From positions 13,133,543 to 13,197,542 of the forward strand of contig CM075761.1 in the NCBI GenBank assembly GCA_037974335.1: a stretch of DNA of 64,000 nucleotides, in the 5' to 3' direction. Both the position numbers and the translations under genes were made by a program. This document shows, in pieces, positions 10,669 to 22,029 of the stretch; positions within the stretch are counted from its first letter, which is position 1; the number at the start of each line of letters is the position of its first letter. The notes under the pieces are model-generated. The model saw nothing but the letters and a program-made list of their open reading frames with translations. It ran no database searches and was not told where the DNA came from. The DNA comes from Prionace glauca (lineage: Eukaryota > Chordata > Chondrichthyes > Carcharhiniformes > Carcharhinidae).

Positions 10669-12245
10669 ACATAGAACATAGAACATTGAACATTACAGCG
10701 CAGAACAGGCCCTTCGGCCCACGATGTTGCGCCGACCAGTTACAAAACAATGACCCACTAACCTAAACCAATCTCTTTTCGTCCATAAACCTATCCACAG
10801 ATCTCTTAAACGCCCCCAAACTCGGCGCATTTACAATTGCAGCATTCCAATCCCTCACCACCCTCTGGGTAAAGAACCTACCCCTGACATTCGTCCTATA
10901 ACCACCACCCCTTAATTTAAAGCCATGCCCCCTCGTGCTAGATTTCTCCATCAGAGGAAAAAGGTTATTACTATCCACCCTATCTAAACCTCTAATCATC
11001 TTATATGTTTCAATAAGATCCCCTCGTAGCCGCCTTCTTTCCAGCGAAAACAACCCCAAATCCCTCAGCCTCTCCTCATAGGACCTCCCCTCCATACCAG
11101 GCAACATCCTGGTAAACCTCCTCTGCACCCTCTCCAAAGTCTTCACATCCTTCCTATAATGTGGGGACCAGAACTGCACACAATACTCCAAGTGCGGCCG
11201 CACCAGAGTTGTGTACAGTTGCATCATGGCGCTGCGACTCCTAAATTCAATCCCCCTACCAATAAACGCCAAGACACCGTATGCCTTCTTAACAACCTTA
11301 TCTACTTGACTCCCTACTTTCAAGGATCTATGTACACATACACCTAGATCCCTCTGCTGATCCACACTATTCAAAGTCCTCCCCTTAACCCTATACTCGA
11401 CACATCTGTTATTCCTACCAAAGTGAATTACCTCACACTTCTCCGCATTAACTACATCCGCCACCTCTCGGCCCAGCTCTGCAACCTGTCTAAGTCTTCC
11501 TTTAAACTATGACACCCTTCATCACTATTTCCCACACCTCCGACTTTGGTGTCATCAGCAAATTTACTAATCCACCCAACTATACCCTCATCCAGATCAT
11601 TAATAAAAATTACAAACAGCAGTGGCCCCAAAACAGATCCTTGAGGCACACCACTCGTAACCGAACTCCATGATAAATATTTACCATCAACCACCACCCT
11701 CTGTCTCCTATCCGCTAGCCAATTCCTGATCCAATTCCCTAGATCACCCCCAATCCCATACATCTGCATTTTCTGCAGAAGCTTACCATGGTGAACCTTA
11801 TCAAACGCCTTACTAAAATCCATATACACCACGTCCACTGCCTTACGTCCATCCACCTCTTTGGTCACTTTCTCAAAAAACTCAATAAGGTTAGTAAGGT
11901 ACGACCTACCCGCCACAAAACCATGCAGACTATCTCCAATCAATTCATTACTCTCCAAATAACTATAAGTCCTATCCCGAATAATTTTTTCGAAAACCAT
12001 TCCACAACAGAAGTGAGACTCACCGGTCTATAATTCCCGGGGAAGTCTCTGTTCCCCTTCTTAAACAATGGGACAACATTCGCTAACCTCCAATCTTCTG
12101 GTACTATACCAGAGGCCAACGACAACCTGAAGATCAGAGCCAGAGGCTCAGCAATCACTTCTCTTGCCTCCCAGAGAATCCTGGGGTAAATCCCATCCGG
12201 ATTAAGTCTCTTAAAAGACCCCAGCGAGTTATGACATGCCAAATT
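10669..12245 (-). mobile_element. CR1, 1.6 kb, reverse transcriptase portion
   Basis: The tail AACATAGAACATAGAAC lies at the left end and coding sequence extends right to about 12242. It is tail-to-tail with the plus-strand CR1 ending at 10668. The endonuclease domain and ORF1 are absent, so it is 5'-truncated within the first part of the reverse transcriptase. Confidence 0.92.
10763..12242 (-). pseudogene. CR1 reverse transcriptase, broken by frameshifts
   Basis: Three overlapping minus-strand frames together cover most of the reverse transcriptase. 11940-12242 carries NPDGIYPRILWEA, GIVPEDWRLANVVPLFKKG and [11 protein letters not shown]. 11452-12000 carries [26 protein letters not shown] and the catalytic FADDTK. 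10763-11464 carries the thumb and C-terminal region from EKCEVIHFGR to AFKRSVDRFMDE. At least two frame changes (near 11.46 and 11.95 kb) break it. Known role of the family: target-primed reverse transcription of LINE RNA. Confidence 0.9.
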
Positions 12246-12889
12246 TCCTTAGACTCCTGGGGAAGTGAAGGCGGTGGTGGGCTTTGTTAACAGTAGCGTT
12301 GGCCTAGTTGAACTAGGACAGATTGTTGGTGATATGAACACCGGGAAAGTTGTAGCTCTCAACCATTTCCACATCATCCCCATTTGTATAGATAGGAGTT
12401 TGTCCTCCATTCTGCTTCCTGAACGCGATGAACATCTCTTCCATTTTGTTGAGGGAGAGATTATTATTGCGGAACTAGTTCACCAGATTCTATCTCTTCC
12501 TCCTGCCTCTAACCTCATGCTGAAGGAGTGAATTATTTACAGCTAATCATAATCAGTCACATGCCAATATTCTGCAATCAATTGAAACAAAACCCTGTGT
12601 CAATTGTCCTGGGATTTAAAGTACGCCATGGCTGCTTTTAGCAGGGCAGCTGGAGAGTGGGAGCACACGTGAGCTTATTTCTACCTCAAGCAACATCAGT
12701 GAAAAAAAAACTGGATATGAACCTACAAAGTTAGAAAGGTCTCGGCTCTTCGAGCCTGCTCATCAAGTGAATCCGATTTTGCTGATCTGATTGTAAATTC
12801 AACGCCAGATTCCCGCCAATTATCAAGAATCTATCAACCCTCCCGTGGAAACATTTTTAAAAAACATTCGAATATTTTGTTTCTGCCAG
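12246..12889. other. No gene recognised
   Basis: A plus-strand frame at 12265-12531 is open for 88 codons without recognisable features; an old LINE remnant is possible. Confidence 0.4.
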
Positions 12890-13430
12890 TTTCCTCTCTC
12901 TCTGTGCCTCTCCATCTGTCTGTTTCTCTCTCTCTCTCTTTGCCTCTCTCTCTCTGCTCTCTGTTTGTCTCCCTGTCTATCTTTTTTTCCCTCTCTCCTG
13001 CTCTCTCTCTCTTTGTCGCTCTCACAGGCTTTCTCTGTTTCTTTTGCTGTCTCACTCTCTCTTTCGCTCTGTCCCTTTCTTTCTCGTTCTATGTCACCAT
13101 TTCTCTCTCTCTCTCTCTGGCTCACTTTATTTTCCTGTCTCTCTCTGCCTCTTCCTCTGCCACTTTATCTCTTTCTCCGTCTCATTCTTTCTCGCTCTCT
13201 CTCCCTCTCGTTCCATCTCTCTCTCTGGCTTTCTCTCTCTCTTTCTCTCTCTCTCTCTATGTCTCTCTCTGTTAATCTGTCTTCCTATCTACCTCTCTAG
13301 TTCTCTTTCTCTCTCCATCCCCACCTCTGTCTGTCTCTCTCAACTTTATTTCTCTCTGCTTCATATCTCTATCTTTGGCTTTCTCTCTCTCTCTTATCTT
13401 CTCTGTCTCACTTTCTCTTTCTCAATCTAA
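12890..13430. repeat. (CT)n-rich polypyrimidine tract
   Basis: About 540 bp of TCTC interrupted by single purines. The long Ser/Leu/Cys-rich (plus) and Arg/Glu-rich (minus) frames across it are products of base composition. Confidence 0.95.
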
Positions 13431-13492
13431 ACGCTATTTTTTGTGACGTGAAAACAATGGATTAGGGAAATAAAAATATCTAAATGGAAAAA

Positions 13493-13866
13493 GACCATAA
13501 AACCATAAGCTGTATGAACAGAATTAGGATATTCAGCTCATTGGGTCTGATCCGCCATTTAACCTCATTCTCCCGCCTTTCCCTCTTAACCTTTAATCTC
13601 CTTACCAATCAAAAAACTATATATCATTGCCTTAAATGGCCCGGCATCCTAAACCTTCTGTGACAATGAATTCCACAGATTCACCGCCCTCCAGCTGAAG
13701 AAATTCCTCCTGATCTTGGTTGTAAAGGGTTTACTCTGAGGCTCTGCCCTCGGATCGTAGGCCCTCCTACTAATGGGAACATTTTCCCCACGTCCACTTT
13801 ACCCAGTCCTTTCAGAATTGGATAAATTTCAATGTGATCCACTTCATCCTTCAAACAAGGGAGCCA
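13493..13866 (-). mobile_element. Old CR1 3' end
   Basis: Starts GACCATAAAACCATAAGC. The minus strand traces the C-terminal region back to the DEVDHIEIYPILKGLGKVD-like peptide. Heavily diverged. Confidence 0.7.
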
Positions 13867-14794
13867 AATTACCATTAGTCACGTGAGCATTAAACTGTGC
13901 TCTTCAACCCATGAAGTTTTGTCTGAGGGAGGTTTTGGGTTTTGATTGGGAAATCTTATCTATTTTCATTAAGAATGATATATTATCGTGGTTGTTTTGT
14001 TTGTTTCTTGTAATTGATGAAAGTTCTTGCTACTTTTCCTACCATACATGTTTACTATATTCTTAACTAAACTTCGTTTGGTAAAAACTCTCTAGTGGGA
14101 TTCTGAATCTCTCCTGGAGGGAAACATCCCATCCTTATCAGAGCCAAATTCAAAATGCAAAACTTATGATTCAGATGGTTTTCATGAAACATGTTGGCGT
14201 TTCTAACCTGAACCATAACACATGATGCAATCATAATGCGATTGGCATTGCGAAATATGTTAGCGGTATGTCTACAAAGGACACATATGTGGGCATGGAA
14301 TCCATTAATCAGGGTCTTGGTTGGAACAATAGGTGTGAGGTCACTTCTTCCTCCAAAACACACAATTCTCACATTGTGGATCAAACCTAGACTTCAAGTT
14401 AAACATCAAACCACACCGTGTAAAAAGTAATTTTTTTCCAGCTTTTTATTGATAGAATATCTCAAAGATCACGAAAACGATGATACATCGTATCACAGGA
14501 AGTGACGAAACATGCAGCGCGTTCTACAGAGATCATATAGTATTCGGAGTTGCTTCAATGTCACAGAAAGGAAACTCGAGAAATTTCGAATTGTTTTTTG
14601 CAGAAAGGATGATGATATTCAAGTGTCCTGCTTAGGTTATGTTGCAATAAGAGAAATAATAAATGCTTTTAAAAATACAGAGGGCAGGTGAACTCTGAGT
14701 CACTTCAATACAATTGTGATACGTGGAAAATTCATTGCATGTATTCAACGTTCATTGCATACGTCATAGCTTTCTATGGCTCCTGCTGCTCTAT
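13867..14794. other. No gene or repeat recognised
   Basis: AT-rich sequence. Frames near 14067-14430 lack domains and splice context. Confidence 0.5.
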
Positions 14795-15413
14795 CCAAGG
14801 CTGCAAGAAACAACGAAGGGTTGTGAACATAGCCCAACTTTCACGCAAAACAACTTCCCATCTATTGACTCCGTCTACACTTTCTGCTTCCGCGGGAAAA
14901 GCAGCTGGCATAACCAAGGACACATCCTTGATTAGAGGAGGGCACTCACAAAATAAAATGGCGGCGCGGGCTCGTTGGGCCGAAGGGCCTGTTTCCCGCG
15001 CTGTGTTGTTCTTTGTTCCTTGTATCACACTCCAGACATACTCTCGTCCACCTTATTCCAATCGGGAAAACATATATAAAAGTCCGAGATCACATATCAA
15101 CCGACTCAAGAACAGCTTCTTCCCTGCTGCCATCAGACCTATGAATGGACTAATCTTATACGTTGATGGTTCTCTATATCCCCGCTATGGCTGCAACACT
15201 ATATTCTGCACCTTCTCCTTTTCTTCTCTCCTATATACTCAATGAATGGTATGTAAGCGAGCAAGAAACAATGTTTTTCATTAATGCCAAAATATGTAAC
15301 AGGAATAAATCAAATCTATGTACTCTATAAACGACAGATTTGTCTGTATAGCATACAACAAACAATATTTTTAACTGTAACCCACTGCATGTGACAATAA
15401 TAAACCAAATCAA
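14795..15413 (+). mobile_element. L2-like LINE 3' end with SINE-tail insert
   Basis: Encodes the L2-like C-terminal peptide NRLKNSFFPAAIRPMNG, then a CACCTTCTCC-type untranslated end and a CATGTGACAATAATAAACC tail with partly inverted extra pieces around 15290-15350. A DeuSINE-B tail sits inside at 14934-15022. Confidence 0.8.
14934..15022 (+). mobile_element. DeuSINE-B terminal fragment nested in L2-like LINE
   Basis: Runs from AGAGGAGGGCACTCAC through the GGCGGCGCGGGCTCG block to TGTTGTTCTTTGTTCCTT. It splits the L2-like sequence. Confidence 0.8.
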
Positions 15414-16149
15414 TTCAATGCTAGCTGTTTAAGATTAATTAAATGACGCCAATATCATGTGATTGTTCTATACTCGGACTGTTCCCGATAAAGCAAGTCA
15501 TATTAATGTCAGGTAAAGGCAAACTGTTAATACCAGGACCGAATCATAGAAGATCCAGCCCAAACCTCCCCATCAAATATTTATCTAATTCCCCTCATGA
15601 AAATAACAATTTAATCTGCATCCCCATTTCAAACATCATTCCAAATCACAACCCACCGTGTTGTTACAACTTGCGACACTTAACATTTTGATCTGTCATT
15701 TGTTCTTTCAACTCACACAAGTTCACTACTTCAACCAAATGGCTTCCTGGTTGCTTAGCAATAAATTACAAAATTTCAACTTGCTCAGCGTTTTGTGGAG
15801 AAGTCAAAACTGGTTAATCTGCTGGATGCGGGCCCAATCATCTTCCCACGTTTCCAGGTTTGATTCCCTGTATCCAATACAAAATTGCATTATTTATCCC
15901 TTTAAACAATGCATGATTTCGCAATTTTGCCAAATTCAACTTACATTTGCAGCAGATTTGTATGTTTTACGAACTTATCAACACAATCAGTCCTTGAATT
16001 AATTTACTACTGGCAGGCATATTAGCTGCACATTCATTTTGAAAATATCATTAATGCAAATGTCCATTTTATTCTATCACCTTATATTAAACTATAAGCT
16101 GCTGGATATTCTTCTGCCGGAAATTGTACGATTAAATATTCCCTTCATC
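15414..16149. other. AT-rich, no gene recognised
   Basis: Two plus-strand frames (15443-15691, 15658-16002) lack domains. A faint tRNA-like GGTTTGATTCCC at 15857 may be a very old SINE. Confidence 0.45.
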
Positions 16150-16345
16150 AGACTTCCATGGTGTTTCATATCTCTATTATATCTCCACTCAAATTCTCTG
16201 CTCTAAGCAGTACAATATCAACTCAATACCAACTCCCCCAATCTCTTCACTTTAACCAACGTTGCTCTCCACTGATCTGCTCCAGAATTTCTCCAGATGC
16301 TTGACATCGTTCCTGAAATTGGGAGCTGGGAACTGAAGGAAATGC
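16150..16345 (-). mobile_element. Very old CR1 remnant (tentative)
   Basis: Word order resembles the reverse complement of the CR1 C-terminal region (TCTCCACTCAAATTCTCTGC, then the AATCTCTTCACTTT region and GACATCGTTCCTGAAATTGG). Too diverged for certainty. Confidence 0.35.
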
Positions 16346-16434
16346 GGAAAACCTATCCACTGTTTCACGAATTCTTACCCGGTGTCTCAATTAATAAACT
16401 TAGCGATTCACGTGACTTTTGGCAGACATTAAAC

Positions 16435-16916
16435 GTAAGTGTTTGGGTGTGTGCAAGTGTATGAGTCTATGTTTTTACCTGTGAGTGTGTGCCAGTGTAT
16501 GAGAATGTGTGTGTTTGTGTGTGTGTGTGTGTATGTGTGTGTATGTATGTCTGTGTCTGTACATGAATTTCTGTGTCTGTGTGTGTGTTAGCATATCAAT
16601 TTGTGTGTGTGTATGTATGTCTGTGTCTGTATATGAATTTCTGCGTGTGTGTGTGTCTGTGTTAGCATATCAATTTGTGCGTGTGTGTGTGTATGTGTGT
16701 GTGTGACTGAGAGAGAGCCTGTGTAAATGTATGTGTGTGTATGCAAGTGTATATGTGTGTATGTCTGAGTGTGGAAAAGTGTGTGCGTAAGTGCATATAG
16801 ATGTAAGAGAGTCTGTGTGTGTCAATATGTGAGTGTGTTTGAGAGTGTGTGTGCAAGTGTATGACTATGTATGTTCGTGTTTGTACGTTTAAGTATGTGT
16901 GTGCGTGTGAATGTGA
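16435..16916. repeat. (TG)n-rich repeat
   Basis: TG dinucleotides with a loose longer period that includes repeated ATGAATTTCTG and TTAGCATATCAATTTGTG blocks. No coding meaning. Confidence 0.9.
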
Positions 16917-17018
16917 ACAAAGAACAAAGAACAATTACAGCACAGAAACAGGCCCTTCGGCCCACCAAGACTGTGACGACTCACAGATGTCTCTCTAATC
17001 TAATATTTTCTTGTCATT
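16917..17018 (-). mobile_element. CR1 or SINE tail fragment inside TG repeat
   Basis: ACAAAGAACAAAGAACAATT and GGCCCTTCGGCCC form a retroelement terminus. It splits one TG-rich array into two. Confidence 0.75.
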
Positions 17019-17535
17019 GTATTTCTGTGTGCGCCTTTGTGTGTACGTTTGTGTGTGAGCGTATGTGCATGTGTGTCTATGAGTATGTATGTATAAGTGT
17101 ATGAGCGTATGTATAAATGTGTATGAGTATCTATGTGTGTATGTGTGTGTGTATGAGAGAGAGCGCATGTGTAAGTGTATGAGTGTGTGTGTGCGCGCGT
17201 GTGTGTGTATGAGAGAGAGAGCATGCTTAAGTGTATGAGTGTGTATGTGTGTGTGTGCGTGTGTGTGTGTGTATGTGTATGTGTGACTGAGAGAGAGTAT
17301 GTGTAAGTGTATGAGTGTATGTGTGTATGCGTGTGTGTGTGATTATGTGTGTGTGTGTGCTTGAGAGAGAGCATGTGTAAGTGTATGAGTGTGTATGTGT
17401 GTGCGTGTGTGTGTGTGTGACTGAGAGAGAGCATGTGTAAGTGTATGAGTGTGGATGTATGTGTGTGCGTGTGTGTGTGTCACTGAGAGAGAGCATATGT
17501 AAGTGAATGTGTGTATGTGTGTGTGTGTGTGCACA
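17019..17535. repeat. (TG)n array with ~60-bp higher-order unit
   Basis: A unit of the form GAGAGAGAGCATGTGTAAG, then TGTATGAGTGTG and TG repeats, recurs about six times from 17155 to 17505. It is a minisatellite built on a TG background. Confidence 0.9.
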
Positions 17536-18191
17536 TACCATTAGGAGACGCTGTTATTCAACAAATTAAGAAGAGAGCTTGACCCTTGTAACTCGCAAGA
17601 AGTTTTTTTTTCGGTGACGTGCCAAGCAGAACAAATTCTTCTCTCACCACTAGGGGAGCCAGAAAACCGGTTTCTATTTTTTTGAAGAAATGTACAGAGT
17701 GAGAAATTGGGAATAGTCCCCCTTCAACATGGGATGGCAGAGACTGACAGATATACAGAAAAACTGGATTGATTGGTCCTGTCTAACAGCTAAAAGGTCC
17801 TGTTTTCTGACTGGATATTTTGGTTTGAAAAGTAATCTCAATTAATTCTATTTTAATTATTTTCTTATTCGAACATATCCCCAGTGAAATCAGATTGGTG
17901 TTTGATGCAGAATGAATAAACTGATACGAATCTAATTTCCATATTTGCCCTGTATAAAATGTTTTACAGGTTTAGGGCGGGGTTGCAGCGCCCAGGGGTG
18001 GATGGTGCTGTATTGAAAACACCGCTAGTAGGAGAGAAGCGAGTCACAGATGGATTCTGTAAGAATGGAACCACTACTCGTGGATATTGGAATTTTACAT
18101 TCAATGTAACACATTCGATACACCCAGCGAACAATTAAATAATCTTAAGCAAAATTGTTTCCGGTAGTGTCACGTCCAATGACTAGGAGTA
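17536..18191. other. No gene or repeat recognised
   Basis: Mixed-composition sequence. I see no coding frame of note and no family resemblance. Confidence 0.5.
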
Positions 18192-18592
18192 CAAAGAACA
18201 AAGAACAAAAACAGCCCAGGATAACAGGCCCTTCGGCCCAACGAGCCCGCGCCGCCATTTTAACATTACCAGTCCCCCCTTCACCCATGACCCTTATCTA
18301 TGCTTATGGCCATCCACATTGAGGGAAACTAATTTAGGGACAATTTATTACCTCTAATCAGCCTAATAGCACATCTTTGGGGTGTGGGAAGAAACCGGAG
18401 CACCCAGAGAAAACCCACGCAAGCATGGGGAGAATGCGGAATCTCCCACAGACTCTGACCCAAACCCATGTGTCTGCACAGCAAACAGTGATAGTCACTG
18501 AGCTGTCGTGTTGCCCAGCATCTGGTCCAGCTTAAGCACAAACTAACGACATGAAGCACTAGGCTATTCTCGAACATCCAAGAGCAACCCCA
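18192..18592 (-). mobile_element. DeuSINE-B copy
   Basis: Begins ACAAAGAACAAAGAACAA, then GGCCCTTCGGCCCAACGAGC and the CGCCATTTTAACATT block. The Deu core in reverse and AACATCCAAGAGCAACCCC at the far end complete it. Confidence 0.88.
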
Positions 18593-18636
18593 TAACGACT
18601 CATCGCGATGGATCTGTAAATGTGTCTATGTCTATT

Positions 18637-18818
18637 TCTGACATTACCCAGTAGCGGGAAGAGTGGTCAAGGTTTGAGTGTGTGTGAGAGAGAGAAACAT
18701 TCTGACTATCTGTGTGTGCATGTGAGTGTGTGTGTGCGCGTGCGTGCGCGCGCGTCTGGCTATTTGTGTGTCTGAGAGGGAGAGATGGAGCGGCGACAAA
18801 GATTATGTTTGTGTCAGT

Positions 18819-18856
<38 letters not shown>

Positions 18857-18928
18857 AAAAAAATCTGGCTATCTGTGTATGCTTGTTTCTGTGCGTGTGT
18901 GTGTGTGCGTGTGTGTGTGTGTCTGCGT

Positions 18929-18973
<45 letters not shown>

Positions 18974-19304
18974 GGGTGTGTAATTCTGACATTATCCAGC
19001 AGAGGGTAGATTGATTAAGGTTTGTGTGTTTGTATGTATCTGTGAGAGAGGGAGAGGAATTCTATGTCTGTGTGTGTATATGTGTGCGTGTGGAGTATGT
19101 AATTCTGACATTATCCAGCAGAGGGTAATTTGGTTAAGGTTTGTGTGTTTGTATGTATCTGTGAGAGAGGGAGAGAGAGAGGAATTCTGTGTGTGTCGGG
19201 TGTGTAATTCTGACATTATCCAGCAGAGGATAGATTGGTTAAGGTTTGTGTGTTTGTATGTATCTGTGAGAGAGGGAGTGGGAGAGGAATTCTATGTCTG
19301 TGTG

Positions 19305-19355
<51 letters not shown>

Positions 19356-19506
19356 AGTATGTAATTCTGACATTATCCAGCAGAGGGTTGTGTGTTTGTA
19401 TGTATCTGTGAGAGAGGGAGAGAGAGAGGAATTCTGTGTGTTTGTGTGTATGTGTGTCTGTGTGAGAGAGAGAGAAATTCTGGTAGTCTGTGTGCCTGTG
19501 CGTGGG
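18637..19506. repeat. TG-rich tandem repeat with conserved 25-bp anchor
   Basis: The anchor AATTCTGACATTATCCAGCA plus GAGGG recurs at 18981, 19100, 19205 and 19362, with a diverged version at 18637. Between anchors lie TTAAGGTTTGTGTG, GAGAGAGGGAG and GGAATTCT words plus TG runs of varying length. Spacing varies from 105 to 157 bp, mainly through TG slippage. Confidence 0.9.
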
Positions 19507-19507
19507 T

Positions 19508-19750
19508 GATGAAAGCTGTTCTTGAGCCGGTTGGTACGTGACCCCAGACATTTGTAACCTTTTCCAGACAGAAAAAGATGGAAGAGAGAATATTCCTGGT
19601 GTGTGCTGTCCTTCATTTGGCAGGCTGCTTTGCCGAAGTTTTGGGAAGTGTCGACAGAATCAGTGGATGGGAGGCTGACTTGCTTGATGGATTAGGTCAT
19701 GTTCACGAGCCTTTGTTATTTCCGGCGATCCTGGGGAGATCAGGAGTCTT
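19508..19750 (-). mobile_element. L2-like LINE fragment
   Basis: The minus strand encodes a NRLKNSFHHP-like version of the L2-like C-terminal peptide; the remaining part is coding-end and UTR sequence. It is cut by the CR1 tail at 19751. Confidence 0.75.
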
Positions 19751-20559
19751 AAGAACATAAGAACATAAGAACATAAGAAATAGGAGCAGGAGTAGGCCAT
19801 CTGGCCCTTCGAGCCTGCCCCGCCATTCAATAAGATCATGGCTGATCTGTCGTGACTCAGCTCCACCTTCCCGCCCTCTCCCCATAACCCTTAATCCCTT
19901 CTCTTATCAAAAACCCATCAACCCGTTTCTTAAAAATATTTAGCGAGGCAGCCTCCACCACTTCAACGGGCAGAGAATTCCAGAGATTCACCACCCTTTG
20001 AGTGAAGAAGTTCCTCCTCAACTCTGTTCTAAACCGCCCCCCCTTTATCTTGAGGCTGTGCCCCCTAGTCCTACTGTCTTTTTTGAGCGGGAACAGTCTC
20101 TCCACCTCTATCCTATCCATCCCATTCATCATCTTATACGTCTCAATGAGATCTCCCCTCATTCTTCTAAACTCTAACGAGTACAATCCTAGTTTATTCA
20201 GCCTCTCCTCATAGCTTAATCCCCTCAACTCCGGTATCAGCCGAGTAAACCTCCTCTGCACTCCCTCCAGGGCCAAAACATCCTTGCGCAGGTGCGGTGC
20301 CCAAAACTGCACACAGTACTCCAGCTGCGGCCTCACCAATGCCCTATACAGCTGCATCAAGACCTCCCTACTTTTATATTCAATCCCCTTCGCTATGAAG
20401 GCCAGCATCCCATTCGCCTTCCTGACCACCTGCTGCACCTGCAAGCTGGGTTTTTGCGACTCATGCACAAGGACCCCGAGGTCCCTCTGCACCGTCGCCT
20501 GCTGCAGTTTTTCGCCCCGTAAGTAATAGTCCTTCCTACCATTCCTCCTACTTACCCGG
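19751..20559 (-). mobile_element. CR1 3' portion, young subfamily
   Basis: The tail AAGAACATAAGAACATAAG precedes uninterrupted minus-strand coding sequence from a stop near 19857 to the RRNGRKDYYLRGEKLQQATV region. The part shared with 35421-35966 differs at only about two positions over some 500 bp by eye, so both inserted recently. Confidence 0.92.
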
Positions 20560-20702
20560 CTTTGATACAACCTTTCTATTACCATATGCCACCCATAGTC
20601 TTGTATGACTTGATCTCGCCAGTGGATATCAAAGTACTTTTTGAACATTATAAGCGTCTCTTCCTCCACCAACCATTGAGGTGGTGAGCTGCAGACTCTC
20701 AA
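19857..20702 (-). pseudogene. 281-codon CR1-CR1 fused open frame
   Basis: One continuous minus-strand frame reads from an unrelated CR1 C-terminal stretch (PPQWLVEEETLIMFKKYFDI) straight into the thumb and C-terminal region of the young CR1 (QRDLGVLVHESQK, LEYCVQFWAPHLRKDVLALE, FFTQRVVNLWNSLPVEVVEA). The catalytic reverse transcriptase core is absent, so it cannot be an active enzyme. The fusion frame is probably accidental. Confidence 0.75.
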
Positions 20703-20735
20703 CCAACCATTGTTTCACGAGTCTGGCACACTACT
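20560..20735 (-). mobile_element. CR1 C-terminal fragment, other subfamily
   Basis: The minus strand encodes PPQWLVEEETLIMFKKYFD and a WHMVIE-like stretch and abuts the young CR1 at its truncated 5' end. It has the form of the terminal FK..LD block of CR1 proteins. Confidence 0.6.
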
Positions 20736-21470
20736 ATACTAAAGGGATCAGTGCTCGTGTGAGAAAAGACACAGGAGCGGGAGATCAAAATGTGTAATTA
20801 GTCTCCGTATAATTAAGAAATAGCAAAGGAAAGAAGTACTTGGAAGGAGTCATCTATTGGTCCCAACTAATCGTTCCGCAGTTTGGACAAGATAAACTGC
20901 GAAATACTGCGTGCTTGTAAGACAGGCGTGACAAAAAATCATGGGTGATTTTAATACGCATATAGATCTGAAAAAATAGTCACATTGGCAAGGACAGCGT
21001 GGAGGCAGGGTTTATTGAATGTATTCGAAATTGTTCCTTGGATCAATAGTACAGATGATTTTTTTTTACACGGAGGATGGTGAGTGTCTGGCAGAGGTAG
21101 TAGGAGAGGCGGGTATAATTTTGTCTTTTATAAAAAGCATTTAGACAGTTACATGGGCAAGATGGTTATAGAGAGATATGTGCCAAATGCAGGCAATTGG
21201 GATTAGCCTTGGGGTTTTAAAAAAAAGGCGGCATGGGCAAGTTGGGCCGAGGGGCCTGTTTCCACGTAGTGACTCTATAACAATATGTTGGGGAACCAAC
21301 CCGGAAGTAGGCTACTCTGGACTTGCTATTGTGCAATGTGGAGGGATTTACTGATGACGTCATAATTATGGATCCTCTGCGGAGTAGTAGTGACCATGGC
21401 ACGATAGAATTCAAAACTCAGTTTGGGGTGAAATAGTGGAGTCCCACCTTAGCGTTTTGGAATTAATTAA
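20736..21470 (+). mobile_element. LINE endonuclease-domain remnant, split by another LINE
   Basis: The plus strand preserves pieces of an APE-type endonuclease. VIYWSQLIVPQ lies near 20850, IMGDFNTHID (GDFN motif) near 20938-20970, and SSDHGTIEFKTQFG (SDH motif) near 21390-21430. These are CR1-type endonuclease motifs in the expected order. A LINE 3' end (21054-21290) interrupts the domain. Confidence 0.7.
21054..21290 (+). mobile_element. LINE 3' end nested in endonuclease remnant
   Basis: Resembles 500-743 (AGGCGGGTATAATTTTGTC, then ATTTAGACAGTTACATGGGC and GGGCCGAGGGGCCTGTTTCC). Ends near GTGACTCTATAAC. Confidence 0.65.
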
Positions 21471-21910
21471 ATGAAATACCACAGGCATGAGGAGACACTT
21501 CAGAGTGCTCTGGTGCAGAGGGATCTAGGTGTCCTCGTTCATGAGTCACAGAAAGCTAACATGCTGATATAGCAGATAATAATGAAAGCAAACGAAAAGT
21601 TGGCGTTTATAATTAACGCAATAAGATATACAGATAAGGAAGTACTGTTGCACCTATACAAGGCACCGTTGAGACCACACCTGGAATATTGTGCACAGTT
21701 TTTGTCCCCTTATTTGAGGAAAGATGTAATGGCTTTGGATGAAGTTCAAAGGATTTTGACTCGATTGATTCCAAAGTTGACTGGTTTGCCGTGTAAAAAG
21801 AGATTGAACAATTTTGGACTATAGGTTATTGAACTTGAAAGAATGAGGGGAAATCAAATTGAGTTATACAAGATGATAAAATATGGATAAAATAGATATG
21901 GAACAAATGT
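21471..21910 (+). mobile_element. Old CR1 C-terminal region
   Basis: Encodes VQRDLGVLVHESQK-like and MKANEKLAFIINAIRYTDKE, then LEYCAQFLSPYLRKDVMALD and a decayed RMRGNQIELYKM block. It probably belongs to the same old element as the endonuclease remnant upstream. Confidence 0.75.
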
Positions 21911-22029
21911 ATCCTGTTTTGGGGCATTCTAAGGTGTTCAAATAATTTCCATGAATCCCATTTCCTGTTGTTTGCCATGAATGGCACGTGGGACTCAATG
22001 TACATTCTACCGAGAATCATGCTACCATC

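Noticed and set aside
12823-13430. Ser/Leu-rich and Arg/Glu-rich frames of up to 151 codons
   Set aside because: Low-complexity (CT)n tract read in both strands; not a gene.
16509-17541. Long open frames rich in Cys/Val or His/Thr across TG repeats
   Set aside because: They arise from (TG)n composition in all frames; there are no domains and no splice context.
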